A stretch of 13,961 nt of DNA from Chloroflexota bacterium (GTDB taxonomy: Bacteria > Chloroflexota > UBA4733). The DNA is taken from assembly GCA_023381895.1 (NCBI GenBank), contig JAMCTA010000081.1:1-13961 (forward strand). Reading direction: 5' to 3'. Position numbers and translations under genes: made by a program. This document shows positions 7,422 to 13,433 of this stretch, piece after piece (position 1 is the first letter of the stretch; the number at the start of each line of letters is the position of its first letter). Under the pieces are notes generated by a model, which worked only from the letters and a program-made list of their open reading frames with translations, ran no database searches and was not told where the DNA came from.

Positions 7422-8504
7422 ATGGCGGCACCGATCATCGTGCTCGAAGGCGATCAAACGGGCCAGGAACTGCTCAACGAAGCATTGCGCGTGCTCCAAC
7501 CGTCAGTCATCAACATTGATCTCGACGTCCGTCGCTTCGATCTCAGCCTACCAACGCGCCGTCAAACGCGTAATGGCATCGTTCTTGAGGCAGCTGCCGC
7601 CCTCCGCGAATCCCACTTCGGCCTGAAGGCCGCCACAATCACCCCTGAAGGCAAGGATGACGTTGGTAGTCCCAATGCCATACTTCGCGAGGCTATCGAT
7701 GGCAAAGTCATCCTAAGAACAGGAAGGCGAATCCCTGGAGTCACCCCAATCGCAGGCGTTCATGCACCCATCGCCGTTGTGCGCATGGCCGTGGACGATG
7801 CCTATAACGCAAAGGAGTGGCGCGAGCAGGTCGACGGGGATGAGATCAGCTACCGCACCGAGAAGATCAGCCGGCGAACGTGCGCAATGGTCGCGGAGTT
7901 TTCTTTCCTCTACGCACGCCGGACTCGGGCCAAGGTTTTTGGGGGACCAAAATACACCGTGAGCCGCATCTATGAGGGCACGCTCAAGGAAGAGCTTGAC
8001 GCAGCCCACCAGCGCTACCCAGACGTGCGCTACGAGCCCCAGCTCATCGATGCTACCTACGCCCTGCTGTTGAATGGTAGCGGCGAGGCTTTGGTGATCC
8101 CTGCACTCAACCGCGACGGAGACTGTCTCAGCGACCTGGTGCTACAAATGTTCGGATCAATTGCTGGATCAGAATCACTGATCCTCAGCTTTGATGACGA
8201 CTTGCAACCGAAGTGTGTCGTTGCAGAAGCCCCCCACGGGACGGCTCCCACCCTCCAAGGCAAGAACATCGCAAACCCCATGGCGATGATTCTGGCTGCA
8301 GCCTCCTTGCTCTCCTACTTGCCTGGAGACGGCCCTCGCCGCGCATCACGAGCTATCTATGAGGCAGTATTCGAAGCTGTACGTGAGGGAGTGCGAACGG
8401 CCGACCTGAACGGTCATGCCCTTACCACTGAGTTTACTGACAGCATCATCGAGCGCGTGCGCACCAAGCTAGAGGTGTGGGCAAACCTCGGCAGCGTTAC
8501 TTAG
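7422..8504 (+). CDS. Isocitrate/isopropylmalate dehydrogenase-family protein, atypical
   Basis: 360 residues from ATG 7422, which has AGGAG six bases upstream; an upstream in-frame start at 7389 lacks this support. The family oxidises and decarboxylates 2-hydroxy acids with NAD(P). Recognisable parts are GSPNAILRE (82-90), GGPKYTVSRIYEG (174-186) with the probable catalytic Lys177, NRDGDCLSDLVLQMFGS (230-246) carrying the metal-binding aspartates, and EAPHGTAPTLQGKNIANP (269-286), the cofactor-binding segment. Two usual elements differ: the arginine-rich YANLRP-type stretch is replaced by KVILRTGRRIPGV (95-107), and the ENTEG/ENTED loop by MAVDDAYNAKEW (122-133). These loops help select substrate, so the exact reaction is open. 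NRDGDCLSD recalls the NYDGDVQSD pattern of eukaryotic-type NADP isocitrate dehydrogenases. A P450 gene follows after 75 bp. Confidence 0.85.
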   Translation: MAAPIIVLEGDQTGQELLNEALRVLQPSVINIDLDVRRFDLSLPTRRQTRNGIVLEAAAALRESHFGLKAATITPEGKDDVGSPNAILREAIDGKVILRTGRRIPGVTPIAGVHAPIAVVRMAVDDAYNAKEWREQVDGDEISYRTEKISRRTCAMVAEFSFLYARRTRAKVFGGPKYTVSRIYEGTLKEELDAAHQRYPDVRYEPQLIDATYALLLNGSGEALVIPALNRDGDCLSDLVLQMFGSIAGSESLILSFDDDLQPKCVVAEAPHGTAPTLQGKNIANPMAMILAAASLLSYLPGDGPRRASRAIYEAVFEAVREGVRTADLNGHALTTEFTDSIIERVRTKLEVWANLGSVT

Positions 8505-8579
8505 AGGCGCTTTTCTCTACTCACGTACACTGAGCATGAGAAATCGCTCTTATTCCCCGCTTACACAGAGGTGCTGACT

Positions 8580-10004
8580 ATGGCAAAGGCTCATTATCCT
8601 CCGCTCGTCCCTGGCCACCCTTTGTGGGGAAGCCTGTTCGACTACCGTCGCGACCCCCTCGGCTTTGCAACACGCGTTGCTCGGGATTTTCCCGACATCG
8701 CCACGATCTCGTGGGGACCTTATCGGGGTATCCACGTCGGCCATCCCGACCATATCAAGGACATGCTGGTCACTAGCAGTTGGAAGTTCCACCAAGGGCC
8801 AAGCCACGCTGCACTCGGCTTCGCGCTCGGACAGGGTCTGCTGACTAGTGAGAACCCACTGCACTTACACCAGCGCCGCCTGATGCAGCCAGCCTTTCAC
8901 CGTCTGCGCATCGCTGCCTATGCGCAGGTCATGGCCGGATACGCTGCGGAAATGGCTGCGAAGTGGCACTCTGGTCAGCAACTCGACATCGCCGAGGCGA
9001 TGATGCAGCTCACACTGCGCATCGTCGGTAAAACGCTCTTTGACACAGATATCAGGACGGCCACCGATGAGATCGGAGCCGCCACCACCGTGATCAATCA
9101 CTATGCGTCGCTACGCTCTGTGCAGATCCTAGGCCAGTTGTGGCACCGCTTCCCATCACCGGCCTCCTTGCGATTCCGAGAGGTCCAGCACAGACTCAAC
9201 ACCATCATCTATCGCCTGCTCCACGAGCGCCGTCTCTCCGGCAAGGATCACGGTGATCTCTTCTCCGCGCTGTTGCTGAGCCGGGACGAAGAGGGCGATA
9301 GCATGCCCGATCAGCAGATTCGCGATGAAGCTGTGACGCTTTTCCTAGCCGGGCACGAAACCACAGCGAACGCCCTCACTTGGTGCTGGTACATGCTGTC
9401 GCAGCACCCCGAGATCGAAGCACGCTTCCACGAGGAACTCGATCGCGTTCTCGGTGGCCGTGCTCCAACTGTGGAAGACATTCCTCACCTGGTGTACACC
9501 GAGAAGATATTCAAAGAAACGCTGCGGCTCTATCCTCCGGCATACGGAACCAGCAAGACGCTCATCGAAGAACACGACATTGGCCCTTACCACATCCCCA
9601 AGAACACGGTGTTCTCCACATTCTCCTACATCGTGCATCGCGATCCGCGCTGGTGGCCGGACTCCTTGGTATTTGCCCCAGAGCGATGGACGCCAGAAGC
9701 CGATGAGACTCGACCGCGCTTCGCCTACTTTCCTTTTGGTGGCGGACAGCGCCAGTGCATTGGTGAGCCCTTCGCACGGATGGAGGGAATCGTGTTGCTC
9801 GCGACCCTCGGTCAGGAGTGGCGGATGCACCACGTTCCGGCTCACGAAGTGGCGCTGGAGCCAATCATCACGCTGCGGCCACGCTACGGCATGCTCATGA
9901 CGCTCGAGCGACGCACGCCCTTGCTGGCAGAGCACATGCCTATGAGCGCGCGGGGAGCTCGTGGACGCCCGATAATCAGTAATGCTAGGTGGAAAACGGA
10001 ATAG
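8580..10004 (+). CDS. Cytochrome P450
   Basis: 474 residues from ATG 8580, with AGAGGTG six bases ahead; a GTG at 8571 lies inside that site and is less likely. P450s are heme-thiolate monooxygenases that insert one oxygen atom into a substrate using electrons from redox partners. The I-helix motif is FLAGHETT (255-262), the ExxR motif is KETLRL (312-317), the PERW segment is at 367-370, and the heme loop FPFGGGQRQCIGE (384-396) carries Cys393. The C-helix HQRR (97-100) is also present. There is no N-terminal membrane anchor, so it is soluble. The pattern resembles fatty-acid or carotenoid hydroxylases such as the CYP102 and CYP175 types, but substrate assignment is a guess. No ferredoxin or reductase gene is in the window. 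A rhodanese follows after nine bases. Confidence 0.96.
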   Translation: MAKAHYPPLVPGHPLWGSLFDYRRDPLGFATRVARDFPDIATISWGPYRGIHVGHPDHIKDMLVTSSWKFHQGPSHAALGFALGQGLLTSENPLHLHQRRLMQPAFHRLRIAAYAQVMAGYAAEMAAKWHSGQQLDIAEAMMQLTLRIVGKTLFDTDIRTATDEIGAATTVINHYASLRSVQILGQLWHRFPSPASLRFREVQHRLNTIIYRLLHERRLSGKDHGDLFSALLLSRDEEGDSMPDQQIRDEAVTLFLAGHETTANALTWCWYMLSQHPEIEARFHEELDRVLGGRAPTVEDIPHLVYTEKIFKETLRLYPPAYGTSKTLIEEHDIGPYHIPKNTVFSTFSYIVHRDPRWWPDSLVFAPERWTPEADETRPRFAYFPFGGGQRQCIGEPFARMEGIVLLATLGQEWRMHHVPAHEVALEPIITLRPRYGMLMTLERRTPLLAEHMPMSARGARGRPIISNARWKTE

Positions 10005-10013
10005 AAAGAAAGC

Positions 10014-10928
10014 ATGGCAATGCCATTGGGAGACGAACAGCGACGCGACACGATGCTCGCCACCACAGACTGGCTTGCGGCCCATTTGAACGATCCATCC
10101 CTCCGCGTCGTGGATATGCGGGGACTTGTGACCACGCGGACAGATGAGCAGGGCAACCAAGTGGGCCAGTATCAAGGTGCCCGCGCACGGTACCTTGCTG
10201 GACACATTCCCGGGGCAATCTACGTTGACTGGACACGCGACATCATCGATCCAACCGATCCCGTTCCTGTCCAGGCGGCAACTGCCGAGCAACTGCAAGC
10301 ATTCCTCGAATCTGTGGGGATAGGTGACGACCATGTGATCGTGGCCTATGACGATCATCCGGCCTTTCAGTTCGCTACACGCTTCTGGTGGCTGCTGCAG
10401 CTCTACGGCAACCGCAGCGTGCGCGTGCTCGATGGTGGCTTCCCCAAGTGGCAGCACGAAGGACGGCCCGAGTCTACCGAAGTCCCGTCCTACCCCCGCG
10501 CCCGGTTTACGCCGAGGCCGCGACCCTACCTGCGCGTCGATCTCGAAGAGGTGCGGCACTTGCTCAACGCGCCGGCCGTGCGTATCCTCGATGCTCGTGA
10601 TGGTGGTCAGTACACGGGGGTCATCCGGCGAGGCACCTTTGGCGGCCACATCCCTGGAGCCATCAGCATCCCGCGCGAGGATCTCATCGATGAGAAGACC
10701 GGGACTTTCCGTACCGACGAGGCCCTCGACACCGTACTGAGCCGCACCCGCGCGCAAGGAGCCGGGCGCATTCTTGCCTACTGTAATGGCGGAGTCGCAG
10801 CGACAAGCGTGCTCTTCGCGCTTGCCCTGCGCGGCGTGCCTATGAACGCACTAGCCAACTACGACGGTTCTTGGAACGAGTGGGGAAACCACCCCGGCGT
10901 GCCACACAAGGAAGGCAGCGAACCCTAG
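10014..10928 (+). CDS. Two-domain rhodanese: thiosulfate/3-mercaptopyruvate sulfurtransferase
   Basis: 304 residues, the usual size for tandem-rhodanese enzymes that move a sulfane sulfur from thiosulfate or mercaptopyruvate to cyanide or another thiol through a cysteine persulfide. The N-terminal domain (about 14-150) keeps the GHIPGA motif (63-68) but has AYDDHPAFQF at the active loop, so it lacks the cysteine, as is normal. The C-terminal domain (about 172-293) has GGHIPGAISIP (210-220) and the active loop YCNGGVAAT with Cys257. The loop CNGGVA differs from both the CRKGVT and CGSGVT types, so the donor cannot be named. The ATG at 10014 is nine bases after the P450 stop with only AAAGAAAG as a weak ribosome site; codon 3 or 14 could also start it. 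It is probably co-transcribed with the P450. Confidence 0.93.
   Translation: MAMPLGDEQRRDTMLATTDWLAAHLNDPSLRVVDMRGLVTTRTDEQGNQVGQYQGARARYLAGHIPGAIYVDWTRDIIDPTDPVPVQAATAEQLQAFLESVGIGDDHVIVAYDDHPAFQFATRFWWLLQLYGNRSVRVLDGGFPKWQHEGRPESTEVPSYPRARFTPRPRPYLRVDLEEVRHLLNAPAVRILDARDGGQYTGVIRRGTFGGHIPGAISIPREDLIDEKTGTFRTDEALDTVLSRTRAQGAGRILAYCNGGVAATSVLFALALRGVPMNALANYDGSWNEWGNHPGVPHKEGSEP
10925..10928. other. CTAG shared by the stop codons of two convergent genes
   Basis: The four bases CTAG contain TAG on the plus strand (10926-10928, end of the sulfurtransferase) and TAG on the minus strand (10927-10925, end of the glycosyltransferase). The genes overlap by these four bases, which leaves no room for a terminator between them. 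Confidence 0.95.
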
Positions 10929-12058
10929 CGCGAGACCCGAGCGCGGTAGACATCAACGACCTCAGCGGCCACGCGCTCCCAGCGGTACCGCTGAGAGCGC
11001 TCGATGCCCCGCTCACGCAGCACAGATCGTCGTTCTGGATCGCTGAGCACACGATTGACCCCACCGGCGATTGCCGCTGCATCATGAGGGTCAACGTACT
11101 CGGCAGCATCTCCGGCTACTTCCGGTAACGACGTCGCTGCAGCCGCGACGACCGGGCAGCCGCAGGCCATCGCTTCCAGTACCGGTAAGCCAAACCCCTC
11201 GTAGAGAGAAGGAAACACGAAGGCCTCGGCGGCGCTGTAGAGCGCTGCGAGGTGCCTCTCTGCCACGTAACCAAGCCGCACGACAGCGTCACCGACGCCG
11301 GTCTCAGCGATTGCTTCCTCAGCCGCGCGATAGGTCCAGATCGTTGGTCCTGCCAGCGCCAGTTTGAGCTCCGGATGCTCCTGGCGGACCCGGGCAAAGG
11401 CACGGATGAGTCGGGGAAGATTCTTACGCTCTTGCTGAGTGCACAGGCTGAGTAAGTAGGGGCGGCTCAAGGCCAGCGCGCGGAGAGTGACGCCCTGCTC
11501 TGCAGATGAACAGGGGCGAAAAGCATCCGAAACTGCATTGGGGATGACGCTGACCTGTTTGCCCGCCAACGGGAGGAACCGTAGCAACTCTGATTTTGCG
11601 TGCTCGCTCACAGTGATCACCTCATCCACACCAGGTAAGAGGTGGGGAATGTAGACCCGGTGGAGGAAGTTGTTTGTGCGCGAATACCCCTCTGGATGAC
11701 GATAAGCGATCGCATCGTGCAGCGTGACGATGCGGGAATAGGGTGCGAGCTGGCGGGGCATCCAGAACGGCGCAATACCCACGGGGTCGTGGATAGCATC
11801 TAGCCGCGCCAGGTGCGCGGCCCAGGTGATGGTTGCACCTCCCAGCGCCATGAGTCCTGGCAGGAGATGGCAACCAGGAAGCCAGATGGAGCGCTGCCCG
11901 CATTCTCCCCGAAATGGTCCCGACCGGTACGTCGTGAGGTACACCACCTGAAGATCAGGGGCGTCGAGCCGAGCAAGGGCCCGTCCAAGCTCAAGGGTCA
12001 CTCTCGTGACCCCAGAGAGTGGACGCTCAACCCCGTAGGTCAGGAAACCGATGCGCAC
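10925..12058 (-). CDS. Glycosyltransferase, GT-B fold, family 4 (group 1)
   Basis: 377 residues from GTG 12058, chosen because a near-perfect ribosome site AAAGGAGGTG (12065-12074) ends six bases upstream; the frame is open to a GTG at 12100 but that start would sit before the ribosome site. The protein transfers a sugar from a nucleotide-sugar donor, with retention of configuration, to a lipid, glycan or other acceptor. The donor-site signature is YEGFGLPVLEAMACG (286-300), with the EX7E pair Glu287 and Glu295. The N-terminal domain has IGFLTYGVE (3-11) and VTLHDAIAYRHPEG (111-124), and VITVSEHAKSEL (147-158) and VIPNAV (171-176) mark the interdomain region. There is no membrane segment, so it is cytoplasmic or membrane-associated. 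The acceptor is unknown, and no polysaccharide cluster is visible apart from galU some distance away. Confidence 0.94.
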   Translation of the reverse strand: MRIGFLTYGVERPLSGVTRVTLELGRALARLDAPDLQVVYLTTYRSGPFRGECGQRSIWLPGCHLLPGLMALGGATITWAAHLARLDAIHDPVGIAPFWMPRQLAPYSRIVTLHDAIAYRHPEGYSRTNNFLHRVYIPHLLPGVDEVITVSEHAKSELLRFLPLAGKQVSVIPNAVSDAFRPCSSAEQGVTLRALALSRPYLLSLCTQQERKNLPRLIRAFARVRQEHPELKLALAGPTIWTYRAAEEAIAETGVGDAVVRLGYVAERHLAALYSAAEAFVFPSLYEGFGLPVLEAMACGCPVVAAAATSLPEVAGDAAEYVDPHDAAAIAGGVNRVLSDPERRSVLRERGIERSQRYRWERVAAEVVDVYRARVSR

Positions 12059-12064
12059 GCTGCT

Positions 12065-12074
12065 CACCTCCTTT
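12065..12074 (-). promoter_or_regulatory. Strong Shine-Dalgarno for the glycosyltransferase
   Basis: Minus-strand AAAGGAGGTG is an almost full complement to the 3' end of 16S rRNA and lies six bases before GTG 12058. It settles the start codon against the upstream in-frame GTG at 12100. Confidence 0.85.
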
Positions 12075-12078
12075 GCTT

Positions 12079-12094
12079 CACGGGCTAACCCGTG
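12079..12094 (-). promoter_or_regulatory. Stem-loop in the glycosyltransferase leader
   Basis: CACGGG and CCCGTG form a perfect six-base stem around a four-base loop (TTAG when read on the minus strand). It lies four bases upstream of the ribosome site on the transcript. It might modulate translation or be a chance inverted repeat. No T-run follows, so it is not a terminator in this orientation. Confidence 0.3.
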
Positions 12095-12188
12095 CTGCAC
12101 TCGAGCTCTCCGTACCGTAGACTTACCCTTGAGGCACGAGTTCTGGCAGTCTCAGCCAGACCCTTCGGAAAGATACGCTCTAGTCGTT

Positions 12189-12440
12189 ATGCTGGACTCT
12201 ACGCTCGGGATTATTGGTAACCTGCTCCACGCCGTATTCATCGGTGGAATTATCGGCGTTCGTTATCTCTGGCCGGTATGGATTCTCATCGCCGCGCTCT
12301 GGCTCCTCACACGCGGCCTGCGATCCGTGCTGCGCTGGCTTGGTTTCCCGGTCAAGAGCACTCCTCGACCGCACTTCCCTTCGATCACTGTCCGCTCGTC
12401 GCGTCCGCGCCCTATGCCTCGAAAGGGCACGCCGCGGTAG
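12189..12440 (+). CDS. Small putative membrane protein, unrecognised
   Basis: 83 residues from ATG 12189. I do not recognise a family. Residues about 12-41 (LLHAVFIGGIIGVRYLWPVWILIAALWLLT) form one long hydrophobic stretch, enough for one or a tight pair of membrane segments. A basic, proline- and arginine-rich tail follows (about 53-83) and by the positive-inside rule should face the cytoplasm. Only a weak GGAAAG lies roughly 17 bases upstream of the ATG. The frame runs open further upstream to about 12051, but that part overlaps the glycosyltransferase leader and shows no hydrophobic or conserved pattern. It is divergent from the glycosyltransferase, with a 130-bp gap between the starts. 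The membrane-like composition argues for a real gene; the weak ribosome site argues against. Confidence 0.5.
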   Translation: MLDSTLGIIGNLLHAVFIGGIIGVRYLWPVWILIAALWLLTRGLRSVLRWLGFPVKSTPRPHFPSITVRSSRPRPMPRKGTPR

Positions 12441-12467
12441 AGCGCGCCTGAACATTGCCCACTGGTG

Positions 12468-12487
12468 GCCGGTACGTTCCTACCGGC
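12468..12487. terminator. Stem-loop after the small membrane protein, possible terminator
   Basis: GCCGGTA and TACCGGC make a perfect seven-base stem with a six-base loop, 28 bases after the stop at 12440. No T-run follows, only the sequence AGCGGCTGCAGCTT, so intrinsic termination is uncertain. Confidence 0.3.
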
Positions 12488-12547
12488 AGCGGCTGCAGCT
12501 TCCAAGCGTCAGAACCCCACTTCACGGGCAAGCCTCGCTCCACCGGC

Positions 12548-12672
12548 TAGTGTAAATCAAACCAGAATGGCGTTGCGAAGGAGGCCCTCTGCCTAAGGCT
12601 CGTGGGGGAGGGGTGGCGAGCCGGGGTGAGGATCTCGCCTTTCGCAACACCACCGTGGAAGGATTTACATAG
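12548..12672. repeat. Nested inverted-repeat element with three internal hairpins
   Basis: The outer arms are TGTAAATC (12551-12558) and GATTTACA (12662-12669), an exact 8-bp match that extends by three pairs (CTA/TAG) past a bulged G. The inner arms are GTTGCGAA (12572-12579) and TTCGCAAC (12641-12648), extended outward by TGG/CCA (12568-12570 and 12650-12652) past one C-A mismatch. Inside are three hairpins: AGGC/GCCT (12582-12585, 12591-12594), GGCTCG/CGAGCC (12597-12602, 12617-12622) around a G-rich 14-base loop, and GGTGAG/CTCGCC (12625-12630, 12634-12639) around a three-base loop. The fold is like a multi-branched RNA. The GGGGGAGGGG...GGGGTGAGG composition also resembles dispersed intergenic repeats of GC-rich bacteria. 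TAG flanks both outer arms, as a 3-bp target duplication might. Which explanation holds is open. Confidence 0.6.
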
Positions 12673-12769
12673 TTCGAGGGCTTGTCTGCTGGTGGATAGC
12701 TACTGGCCCTTTCGCGGCACTGAATATCCTACACTCATCTCAGCATACCGGCGAAGCAGGAGAGCAGTC

Positions 12770-13330
12770 TTGGAGACGCATACCGTCACCGTGAACTTCG
12801 CCATCCCGGACGGCCGGCTCTTCCGGCTCGGGGTGATCTCGGATACTCACCGCTACAGCAGGCCGGCTACCATCCCTGAGAGCGCTCTCGGTCGCCTGGG
12901 AGCGTGCGATGCCTACATTCACTGTGGCGATTTCCTCGATCCAGCACTCCTCGACCCGTTGCGGGAGCGCGCTCCTTGCTACGCGGTGCTGGGAAACGTC
13001 GATCCACCCGAGCTCAGCAGTGACTTCCCCACGCGTCTCCTCCTTCACATTGGCACGTGGCGGGTTGGCGTCATTCACGCGGGCGGCACGAACGAGCGCA
13101 GCTGGCGCCGCACCGTCGGAACATTCTCTGAGCCGGTCGATCTCCTGTGTTGCGGTCACTCGCACCGGCCAGTGGCCAGGCAGCTCAGCGGCTTTACGGT
13201 GCTGAATCCCGGCAGTGCCGTCGATCCGCGCGGCCTTCCCAGCCGCAGTGCTGCGCTGGTCGAGCTTGGAGTTGCGATGACTATCCACCTCATGGCCCTG
13301 GATCCCGGCAACAGCAACCCGCAGTCCTGA
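12770..13330 (+). CDS. YfcE/MJ0936-type metallophosphoesterase
   Basis: 186 residues from TTG 12770, chosen because AGGAG (12758-12762) lies seven bases ahead and the N-terminus then matches family length. Enzymes of this group are two-metal (often Mn or Ni) phosphodiesterases active on small phosphodiesters or cyclic nucleotides; natural substrates are mostly unknown. Metal-binding motifs in order are SDTH (24-27, Asp25 and His27), CGDF (52-55, Asp54), GNVD (75-78, Asn76), the VIHAGG segment (101-106, His103) and GHSH (129-132, His130 and His132), followed by LNPGS (145-149). Most relatives read HGH or HGN at 103-105; here it is HAG, though the ligand histidine remains. It follows a 329-bp non-coding region and precedes galU by 103 bp. 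Family confidence is high, substrate unknown. Confidence 0.9.
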   Translation: METHTVTVNFAIPDGRLFRLGVISDTHRYSRPATIPESALGRLGACDAYIHCGDFLDPALLDPLRERAPCYAVLGNVDPPELSSDFPTRLLLHIGTWRVGVIHAGGTNERSWRRTVGTFSEPVDLLCCGHSHRPVARQLSGFTVLNPGSAVDPRGLPSRSAALVELGVAMTIHLMALDPGNSNPQS

Positions 13331-13350
13331 CATCGCTCCATTGAGAGAGG

Positions 13351-13379
13351 TAGGCTTCCTGCTAGGGCAGTGCTAGAAT
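13351..13379 (+). promoter_or_regulatory. Probable extended -10 promoter for the galU-like gene
   Basis: TGCTAGAAT at 13371-13379 combines the extended -10 TGn element with TAGAAT, a five-of-six match to TATAAT. A weak -35 hexamer TAGGCT (13351-13356) sits at an ideal 17-bp spacing. Transcription would begin near 13386, about 48 bases ahead of the start codon. Confidence 0.5.
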
Positions 13380-13433
13380 GCGGGCATTCAACCTCAGAGC
13401 ACTGTGAAACGCTACTCCGAAGGGCACGAAGCT

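Larger units (their letters stand above)
12441..12769. other. 329-bp gap without a recognisable gene
   Basis: The interval between the small membrane protein and the metallophosphoesterase holds a 7-bp stem-loop (12468-12487) and a nested inverted-repeat element (about 12548-12672). The last 100 bases have no clear structure. TACACT at 12730-12735 could be a -10 box for the metallophosphoesterase, but no -35 hexamer sits at a suitable distance. The metallophosphoesterase frame is open back to 12602, but that translation looks random and crosses the inverted repeat. Confidence 0.6.

Noticed and set aside
9345..10757. A 470-codon open frame on the minus strand across the P450 and the sulfurtransferase
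   Set aside because: It is antisense to two genes with clear motifs, shows no recognisable domain and is typical of GC-rich shadow frames.
12051..12188. N-terminal extension of the small membrane protein
   Set aside because: It overlaps the glycosyltransferase ribosome site and start, lacks its own ribosome site and has no membrane or conserved pattern.
12568..12652. Possible tRNA, because the inner stem with three hairpins resembles a cloverleaf
   Set aside because: There is no TTCRA T-loop, no seven-base anticodon loop and arm lengths do not fit any tRNA class.
12602..12769. N-terminal extension of the metallophosphoesterase by 56 codons
   Set aside because: The added residues match no part of the family, cross the inverted-repeat element, and the TTG at 12770 has a good ribosome site.
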